DNA of 35,157 bases from NCBI GenBank assembly GCA_008373165.1, contig RQOU01000074.1, positions 1 through 35,157 on the forward strand, given 5' to 3'. The DNA comes from SAR202 cluster bacterium (GTDB lineage: Bacteria; Chloroflexota; Dehalococcoidia; Lucifugimonadales; Lucifugimonadaceae). A model generated the notes under the pieces. That model was given only the letters and a program-made list of their open reading frames with translations, was not told the origin of the DNA and made no database searches. This document shows, piece by piece, positions 28,958 through 35,157 of the stretch (the first letter of the stretch is position 1; the number at the start of each line of letters is the position of its first letter). Position numbers and translations under genes: made by a program.

Positions 28958-29329
28958 ATGAAAACCAAGTACACCGTCGTGTATGACGCTCAATGTGTTG
29001 TTTGAAACCTGTTTCGTCGCTGGGTTCAGCGAAGAGATCATAGGCCTGTTCTATTTTTTTTGGGCAACACAGATTCTCGAGTCATAGAATTGTCGTTAAA
29101 ATCAGGTTTAGTCCAAAATACACTTGTGTGTATTTTCCCGAATGGTCAGGTCACTCATGGAGCTCGGGCGGTATTCTATGTTGTCAGCCAAACAGGCGGG
29201 AAAATCGGATTTTTGGCAAGTTTGTTACGAAATCGATTTGTGAGTTGGCTGTTTGAACCAGGATACAAAATATTTGCCCGTCACAGAGGGAGATTTGCAT
29301 GGTTGGCAAGGGTATTACTGGATCACTGA
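28958..29329 (+). CDS. Candidate selenoprotein: DCC-family (DUF393-like) thiol-disulfide oxidoreductase with CxxU motif (UGA at 29003-29005)
   Basis: In-frame reading: MKTKYTVVYDAQCVV-[TGA]-NLFRRWVQRRDHRPVLFFLGNTDSRVIELSLKSGLVQNTLVCIFPNGQVTHGARAVFYVVSQTGGKIGFLASLLRNRFVSWLFEPGYKIFARHRGRFAWLARVLLDH-stop. TGA is exactly where DCC proteins carry the second Cys of YDGxCxxC. Coding continues without a frameshift. Confidence 0.75.
29008..29044 (+). promoter_or_regulatory. Putative bacterial SECIS element
   Basis: CCU GUUUC G UCGCUG [GGUU] CAGCGA A GAGAU CAU AGG: perfect 6-bp upper stem (29017-29022/29027-29032), GGUU apical loop (29023-29026), 1x1 mismatch, lower 5-bp stem and outer 3 bp. There are 17 nt between UGA and the loop. 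Confidence 0.7.
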
Positions 29330-29400
29330 AACGTGAGTTAGTTTCAAGTCATCCCTACTTAGGCCTCCAGTCAGACATCTGTAAGGCTACATCCCTTTAG

Positions 29401-30294
29401 CTACTTGTTGCTAACTGTTACCCCTGAAAGTTTTTCAACATAGCTCAGGATTCCCGAATGGTCATTGCCACCTTCACCCCAACCTACGAGTGCTTTCATC
29501 ACCTGTTGTAAGTTCGCTGTAACCTGAAGGGGAAGTTCTAATTGGTCAGCGGTTTTTGCGGCATTGTTAATGTCTTTGTAATGTAGCTCGATTCTGAAGC
29601 CAGGTTTGAAATTTCGTTCGAACATCATTGGTCCTTTTGCATTCATTACATTGGAACCAGCGAGTCCACCTTTTATAGCGTCAAAAACAGTTTCAGGATT
29701 TACACCCGCTTTGGTTGCGAGTACAAGGGCTTCCGCAAGACCGTGAATGTTCGCTCCAACGACGATCTGGTTTGCGAGTTTTGTAACATTGCCAGCACCA
29801 CTTTGTCCGCAAAGTACCGCAGATTTGCCAATCACGTTGAACAAAGGTTCAGCGCGCTTGAAATCACTCGGATCACCACCAACCATTATTGCCAGGTCAC
29901 CCGATATAGCAAACGGCTCTCCACCCGAAACTGGGGCATCAATAAAATTGACTTGCTTTTCGTTGCAGCGATCATGGATTTCCCGAGATACACCTGGCTC
30001 AATCGATGACATATCGATAATCAAGTCACCACTTGCAGCACCTTCAAGCAGACCGTTTTCCCCAAGAACTACGGCTTTAGAATCAGGGCTGTCAGGAACC
30101 ATGAGGATTGTAATGTCTGACTTGGATGCAACATCGGCAGATGACACACCGGCCTTTGCACCTTGTTGCACCAATTCGGCTACTGCCTTGGAGGATCGGT
30201 TGTAAACCGTCAAATCGTACCCTGCTTCGACCAAGTTTTTGGCCATAGGCTTACCCATGATTCCGAGTCCTACGAATCCGATTCGTTCCGACAT
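29401..30294 (-). CDS. 3-hydroxyisobutyrate dehydrogenase / tartronate semialdehyde reductase family NAD(P)-dependent oxidoreductase
   Basis: IGFVGLGIMGKPMAKNLVEAGYDLTVYNR, FIDAPVSGGEPFAISGDLAIMVGG, GAGNVTKLANQIVVGANIHGLAEAL. Confidence 0.95.
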   Translation of the reverse strand: MSERIGFVGLGIMGKPMAKNLVEAGYDLTVYNRSSKAVAELVQQGAKAGVSSADVASKSDITILMVPDSPDSKAVVLGENGLLEGAASGDLIIDMSSIEPGVSREIHDRCNEKQVNFIDAPVSGGEPFAISGDLAIMVGGDPSDFKRAEPLFNVIGKSAVLCGQSGAGNVTKLANQIVVGANIHGLAEALVLATKAGVNPETVFDAIKGGLAGSNVMNAKGPMMFERNFKPGFRIELHYKDINNAAKTADQLELPLQVTANLQQVMKALVGWGEGGNDHSGILSYVEKLSGVTVSNK

Positions 30295-30429
30295 ATTTAA
30301 ATCCTTCTATCTATTTAATTTAGTGGATTGTGCTGTTGAGTGTATTTTTCATAGATTTCAGCATGACAGTGACTGGCGGTTATTTATGTATGCCAAGTTA
30401 ATCTTATTGGTCCAAGGTCATGTTGATCC

Positions 30430-31215
30430 TTATTCGTCTTCTTTCCAGAATCGCTCTTCTATAAAGGTGTAATCGGTATTAGCGAATCTGCGCCCGACGT
30501 CCTCAATCATTTGAGGGTGGCCACACGCGTAGATGCATGTTTCCTTGGGGTCAAATCCGAGTTGGGAAACGTAGTCTTCAACCAGAGTATTAATTCTACC
30601 TTCTGCCCCCGTCCATGGATCATTACGTGCTTCTGCTGGTCTGGAAACCGAGGGGTAAAACTTCACGAAATCGTGTTTGCTCGCTATTTGTGTTAGCTCG
30701 TCATCATAGCCAAACTCGTCTAAATAACTTGCGCCTTCTAGCACGTCGAACGTGTAGTCATTTCGTTCTATTCCTTCTTGCGGCTCGGGCCACTCAGGAT
30801 CGTTGAGGAATTTTCTAAGAATTGAAAGGTAAGGAACGACTCCGGTTACGGTACCGACAAAAATGTGATGTTTAAATTGTGCTTGTAGTACAAAAATACC
30901 CTTTGCGCGAGGTCGTAGTGTCATTTCAGCTCCGACCTCGAGATGGTCAAGTAAAGGAGTTAAATGCCCACCTTCAGCAACAGGTACCACTTCAATGAAT
31001 AGTTCAATCTCTTTTTCATCAGGAGAAGAGACGATCGAATACGGACGTTCGATGCCATCCACTCCTATTGTGCAATATTGACCAGGTTTGAATGAAAATG
31101 GCTGCGCCGGCTTGATCCAAAATTTGATCAAGTCTTCGGTTAGTTCTTCTCGTCTCACAAGTTCACATGTTGTGAAGCGGCCTCGAATTGTTCGACTCGT
31201 ATCGTCTGCCATCAT
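30430..31215 (-). CDS. Ferredoxin--NADP reductase-like FAD/NAD(P)-binding oxidoreductase
   Basis: FKPGQYCTIGVDGIERPYSIVSSP, HIFVGTVTGVVPYLSIL, YACGHPQMIEDVGRRF. Confidence 0.92.
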   Translation of the reverse strand: MMADDTSRTIRGRFTTCELVRREELTEDLIKFWIKPAQPFSFKPGQYCTIGVDGIERPYSIVSSPDEKEIELFIEVVPVAEGGHLTPLLDHLEVGAEMTLRPRAKGIFVLQAQFKHHIFVGTVTGVVPYLSILRKFLNDPEWPEPQEGIERNDYTFDVLEGASYLDEFGYDDELTQIASKHDFVKFYPSVSRPAEARNDPWTGAEGRINTLVEDYVSQLGFDPKETCIYACGHPQMIEDVGRRFANTDYTFIEERFWKEDE

Positions 31216-31595
31216 GTTCTCCGTACACGTATGAAAATTTCAACAACCAGAATACCCGAAGAGTAGTGTCTCTGAGAAAGCTGATACGACCTGTTGTGCG
31301 GTTGTTTTTATATCTCGCCAGATCTATCGTATTTACGCGGGACGATGCAAGCCGATGCGATGTTAGACTTCAAATCAATTCGAACCGAGATAAATCAACT
31401 CATATCTGTCTGAATTGTGATGGTGGTATTTAGTCATTCACGTCTGTGATGGAGCAGGAAATATGGTAGTACGAATATCGGACGTTGTGCTGAACTGTTC
31501 TTATTTTGGCGACCAGGATCAAATAGTGATGAGGTTCCATAGTTAATAGCTTGGCTGTTGCATACATTGAACAATTTTAAGGCTAACCACTAACT

Positions 31596-32696
31596 ATGAA
31601 AATTTTAATTATTGGTGGCGGTATTGCTGGATGTTCTGCAGCGTACTACCTATCAAGAGATGGCCATGATGTATCTCTATTTGAACGTGATTCTGTTGCG
31701 TCTCACGCATCAGGTTTTGCACTCGGAGGAATAACCCCATCCTTTGGGGATTCGCCAAAAGATTCTTATGATGTGTTATCAGACTATTCGATTGGATTGC
31801 ATCGAGACTTGGCAGAGGAATTGAGTGGGGGCAACACAGAGAAGCTTAATTTATTGAACAAAGCTTCGGTTAAGTTGACAACAGAATACTCCTATATGGA
31901 GCATATGCTGAAGACATATGAATCCTATGCCACGGATTACGCCAAAGATATTCGCTGGTTGAGTGTGGGTGAGCTAAGCCATGTGGACGCTAGGATTTCA
32001 CCTGATGTGTTGGGAGGTCTTTATGTTGGTGAAGCTTATGAAACCGATCCCTATAAATTGACACTAAACCTATGGCAAGCTGCTGAGCAGTGCGGTGCTA
32101 AATTAATAAACCGAGGTGTAACGGATATTGTTGTGCAAGGTGGGCGAGTATCTGGATTGGTGGCAGGTGGAGATGAATTTGAAGCAGATTCAATTGTTGT
32201 AGCGGCGGGTCCATGGAGTTCATCACTACTTTTGAATCTTGGTATTAACGCTCCCGTAACTCCATTAAAGGGTCAGATCCTACGACTTGACGCTCCAGGT
32301 CCGCCATTGAAGGTCTCTCTCTGGTGGGATACAGATTACGCAACTACTAAACCTGATGGTCTTTTATGGGTTGGGACGACAGAAGAAAAGGTTGGATACG
32401 ATGACCGCACGACATCTGCAGCGCGTGACCGTATTATTCGATCTGCTGTAGAAATTCTTCCGTATCTGGATGACGCTGAATTAGTTCAACAGACAGCCTG
32501 CTTGAGGCCCATGACATTGGATCGGTTGCCGATTATTGAAGCTGTATCTGAACCTCAAGGTTTGATAATAATTACCGGTGGTGGGCGAAATGGGATACTG
32601 CTGGGACCATCAATGGGATTGGCAGCAGCTAATTTTGTTGCTGGCTCTGAGTTTCCTGTAGATATAAGCGCTTTCTCGTTGTCAAGATTCTCGTGA
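31596..32696 (+). CDS. NAD(P)/FAD-dependent oxidoreductase (DAO family)
   Basis: MKILIIGGGIAGCSAAYYLSRDGHDVSLFERD; VVAAGPWSSSLL; LRPMTLDRLPIIEAV; ITGGGRNGILLGPSMG. Confidence 0.94.
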   Translation: MKILIIGGGIAGCSAAYYLSRDGHDVSLFERDSVASHASGFALGGITPSFGDSPKDSYDVLSDYSIGLHRDLAEELSGGNTEKLNLLNKASVKLTTEYSYMEHMLKTYESYATDYAKDIRWLSVGELSHVDARISPDVLGGLYVGEAYETDPYKLTLNLWQAAEQCGAKLINRGVTDIVVQGGRVSGLVAGGDEFEADSIVVAAGPWSSSLLLNLGINAPVTPLKGQILRLDAPGPPLKVSLWWDTDYATTKPDGLLWVGTTEEKVGYDDRTTSAARDRIIRSAVEILPYLDDAELVQQTACLRPMTLDRLPIIEAVSEPQGLIIITGGGRNGILLGPSMGLAAANFVAGSEFPVDISAFSLSRFS

Positions 32697-32825
32697 AAAT
32701 CAGAAAAATGTCTGAGTAATAAACGGGGAAATCCACATACTCCGTATGTCTCGAATTTCTCAAAATAGCTTCGGGGGCACAGTATTTACTCTTTGAAATC
32801 GCAGGGCGTCAGGCGTGGGGTTTAT

Positions 32826-33419
32826 ATGGCAGCAAAGATTGCTCTCGAATTTTCGAAGTTATCTTTTAGATTCCGTCAATATGCATTCGATATAGAGCAG
32901 AAGGTAATAGAGAAACCTAAATCACGGTTTGTTGATTTAATGATTGATGAAATTCTCAAAATTCATCAGCCAAAACTTCAATTACCACAGGTTCGGGTGT
33001 CTCGCCGTATGCGTTCAACTTTGGGCTCTTATATGCCGTCTCGGAAGCAAATTGCTATATCTTCAAGATTACTTGCAATGGGTGATGATGAGGACGTCCG
33101 TGAAGTAGTTTTGCATGAGGTTGCTCACGCGATCGTTCATGCTCGTTTCGGGAATAAGCCGAGGGCACACGGACGAGAATTTAAAGCTGTCTGCAAGGAA
33201 TTGGATATCGAGCCAAAAAGATATGTCGATGTTTCAACTGAAAAGTGGCAAATGCGAATTCGTTACGCTGCACGGTGTAACTTTTGTAATTTGCTTATCG
33301 TCAGAAAACGACGCATGCCATTTGCTCGATGTATTTGTGGGTCAAAGATTTACCCCAAATCGTGGCAAGCGATATCAGAGACAGAGCGACGTCAAGATTT
33401 CGATTGGGTAATGATCTAA
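32826..33419 (+). CDS. SprT-like zinc metalloprotease-fold protein
   Basis: HEVAHAIVHARFGNKPRAHGREFKAVCKELDI (HExxH) and C-terminal zinc ribbon CNFCNLLIVRKRRMPFARCICG. Start at 32826 or at 32793. Confidence 0.9.
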   Translation: MAAKIALEFSKLSFRFRQYAFDIEQKVIEKPKSRFVDLMIDEILKIHQPKLQLPQVRVSRRMRSTLGSYMPSRKQIAISSRLLAMGDDEDVREVVLHEVAHAIVHARFGNKPRAHGREFKAVCKELDIEPKRYVDVSTEKWQMRIRYAARCNFCNLLIVRKRRMPFARCICGSKIYPKSWQAISETERRQDFDWVMI

Positions 33420-33500
33420 CGTGATTGGGTTATCAACTTCTTGTAATTGTAGAATTTCTATTTGAGTGGTAGTCTGAATACTAGAAAAATGAATATTAGG

Positions 33501-33540
33501 GGCCTTTAAATCCAGTCCAGTGAGGCTGGCAAGGGAACTT
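33501..33540 (+). promoter_or_regulatory. PyrR-binding leader RNA element upstream of pyrR-pyrB
   Basis: cctttaaatccagtccagtgaggctggcaagg closely resembles the known PyrR anti-antiterminator loop consensus (UCCAG..GUGAGGCU). Confidence 0.85.
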
Positions 33541-33608
33541 GACTAGACATGTGCTTATCGGCGGTTTGCTGTTTCGATGCACGTGCCGGTTGTCACCAGA
33601 GTGATTCT

Positions 33609-33639
33609 AAATCCTTGCCTGCGCTGCAAGGATTTTTTT
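33609..33639 (+). terminator. Intrinsic terminator (attenuator) of the pyr operon leader
   Basis: Perfect 10-bp stem aaatccttgc / gcaaggattt with loop ctgcgct followed by a T-tract. 5' arm ccttgcc (33613-33619) can alternatively pair with ggcaagg (33528-33534) as the antiterminator. Confidence 0.9.
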
Positions 33640-34216
33640 GTGCCACGTTACCGATGGTAAAAGCGGTGTCAATTTGGCGATCGGCGATAATAAAGTTCTT
33701 CTAACTGGGGATGGTGTCCGCAGAGCGTTGACGAGGATTTCACACGAAATACTCGAGCAGAATGCTGTATCTGATCATCCTGTTTTGGTTGGGTTGCAAA
33801 CTCGCGGAGTTCATTTAGCACGTCGTATAGCGGAAAATATTCAAAATATAGAAGACTATAAGCCCATAGTTGGATCTCTTGATCCTAGATTATGGCGGGA
33901 CGACCCTCAGGTTGCTTCAGGTCAACCTCTTATGCCTTCTGACATCCCTACGAATGTAGATGGTCGATTGGTAGTTATAGTTGATGATGTTTTATATACA
34001 GGGCGAACCATTCGCGCTGCTATGGAGGCATTGCTAGATTTTGGACGGGCAAGTCGAATTCAACTAGCAGTTTTGGTTGACAGGGGTCACCGTGAACTCC
34101 CGATTCGTCCTGATTTTATTGGGAAGAATATTCCCACATCCCGTGGAGAACGTGTGCAAGTTCGAATGCTCGAAATTGATGGGGAAGATGCTGTCTTGAT
34201 TGGGGAGGAGCATTAA
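33638..34216 (+). CDS. pyrR: Bifunctional pyr operon regulator / uracil phosphoribosyltransferase PyrR (start uncertain)
   Basis: GVRRALTRISHEILEQN, LVGLQTRGVHLARRIAENI, PRPP motif VVIVDDVLYTGRTIRAAMEAL. TTG 33638 lies in the terminator T-tract; TTG 33674 is an alternative start. Confidence 0.93.
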   Translation: MCHVTDGKSGVNLAIGDNKVLLTGDGVRRALTRISHEILEQNAVSDHPVLVGLQTRGVHLARRIAENIQNIEDYKPIVGSLDPRLWRDDPQVASGQPLMPSDIPTNVDGRLVVIVDDVLYTGRTIRAAMEALLDFGRASRIQLAVLVDRGHRELPIRPDFIGKNIPTSRGERVQVRMLEIDGEDAVLIGEEH

Positions 34217-35157
34217 TGGCACAACCATCTACCGTGTCGCCCAGTCATTTAGAGCAAGATACGATTGCATTCCAACCTCGTAGGCATCTTCTGGATGTTG
34301 ATGATCTCAGCGCTTCTGAAATTTCGAATTTGTTAGATACAGCTGAAGGTATGTTGGAAATTACGGCTAGAGATATCCGTAAGACACCTGCATTGCGTGG
34401 TAAGACGATAATTACGATGTTTTTTGAGAACAGTACCCGTACTCGTGTTTCATTCGAGCAGGCTGGGAAAATACTTGGCGCTGATGTCATTAACATCACG
34501 GCATCTGCTAGTAGTGTTTCTAAGGGTGAGTCTTTGTTGAACACAGTGAAGACCCTAGAAGCGATGCAGATTGACGCATTGGTTGTACGCCATCCTCATT
34601 CTGGGGCTCCTTATTTCATTTCAAATCACATTGATGCTTCAGTAATAAATGCCGGTGATGGAACCCATGCGCATCCGACGCAGTCAATACTCGATCTCTT
34701 CACTGTGCGTGCTCATCTAGGAAACCTATCAGGAAAAAGGATAGCGATAATCGGCGATATCTTGTACAGCCGGGTGGCGCGGTCAGACATCATAGCGTTT
34801 CAAAAGATGGGAGCTGAAGTCGTTGTTTCTTGTCCCAATACGTTACTACCTGATGAATGGGAATTAGGCTCTATATTGGCGAGTGAGTCAGGGTTTGGAG
34901 GATTACGCCTTGTGAAATCGGTTGAGGAAGCGGTTGATGGAGCTGATGTGGTAATGCCATTGAGAATTCAAAAAGAACGGCAAGATGCTGGGCACCTGCC
35001 AAGTCTGCGCGAATACTCGGTGCGTTGGGGTATCAATTCTCAGAAAATGGCTCTAGCGAACGACTCTGTATTGTTGTTGCATCCTGGTCCGATGAATGAA
35101 GGCGTGGAAATTTCAAGTGAAGTTGCGCATGGAGAACAGAGTGTTATTGAAGAGCAA
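34216..35157 (+). CDS. pyrB: Aspartate carbamoyltransferase catalytic subunit (C-terminus cut by window edge)
   Basis: Manual translation from ATG 34216 (overlaps pyrR TAA): MFFENSTRTRVSFEQAGKILGADVINI, NAGDGTHAHPTQSILDLFT, LLLHPGPMNEGVEI. Confidence 0.97.
   Translation, partial: MAQPSTVSPSHLEQDTIAFQPRRHLLDVDDLSASEISNLLDTAEGMLEITARDIRKTPALRGKTIITMFFENSTRTRVSFEQAGKILGADVINITASASSVSKGESLLNTVKTLEAMQIDALVVRHPHSGAPYFISNHIDASVINAGDGTHAHPTQSILDLFTVRAHLGNLSGKRIAIIGDILYSRVARSDIIAFQKMGAEVVVSCPNTLLPDEWELGSILASESGFGGLRLVKSVEEAVDGADVVMPLRIQKERQDAGHLPSLREYSVRWGINSQKMALANDSVLLLHPGPMNEGVEISSEVAHGEQSVIEEQ

Noticed and set aside
29060-29329. 89-aa ORF starting at TTG 29060 as an independent gene
   Set aside because: It lacks the N-terminal redox motif of its family. 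The same frame extends upstream through TGA 29003 to ATG 28958 with family-like sequence, so it is better read as part of the candidate selenoprotein.
29747-30205. 152-aa plus-strand ORF
   Set aside because: Antisense to the 3-hydroxyisobutyrate dehydrogenase-family gene.
31216-31595. 380-nt gap upstream of the FAD oxidoreductase as a possible ncRNA
   Set aside because: No convincing hairpins, repeats or SD-preceded ORF; ORF 31188..31433 has no gene-like features and overlaps the reductase start.
1-35157. TGA reassigned (for example to Trp) as an explanation for the in-frame TGA
   Set aside because: TGA ends other well-defined genes here, e.g. the M20 peptidase (aaatga), SGNH protein and small membrane ORFs, and TGG is used for Trp, so genome-wide reassignment is unlikely.

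Overview
This 35 kb window is gene-dense and looks like the genome of a free-living, probably marine, heterotrophic bacterium. A Chloroflexi/SAR202-like origin is only a guess from gene content. It carries about 30 protein genes: dehydrogenases, an aldolase, amidohydrolase, sulfatase, M20 and M28 peptidases, MFS and DMT transporters, an MBOAT/SGNH acyltransferase pair, RlmB, a NYN protein, a PAC2 protein, photolyase, FolE, a SprT-like protein, and pyrR-pyrB behind a PyrR-type attenuator. There are no rRNA, tRNA, CRISPR or transposase genes that I can support. The most interesting locus is 28958-29329. It encodes a DCC-family (DUF393-like) thiol oxidoreductase in which an in-frame TGA replaces the second Cys of the CxxC motif (YDAQCVV-[TGA]-NLFRRWV). 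A SECIS-like hairpin with a GGUU apical loop follows immediately (29008-29044), so this is a strong candidate selenoprotein that ordinary ORF calling splits. It is divergent from an apparent operon of two unannotated tiny membrane proteins, folE and a photolyase, with a palindrome/direct-repeat region between the two units. A second unusual locus is the 437-nt gap at 23994-24431, which has a cluster of GTAGGGC/GCCCTAC inverted repeats preceded by a strong Shine-Dalgarno and a 10-codon leader-like ORF.
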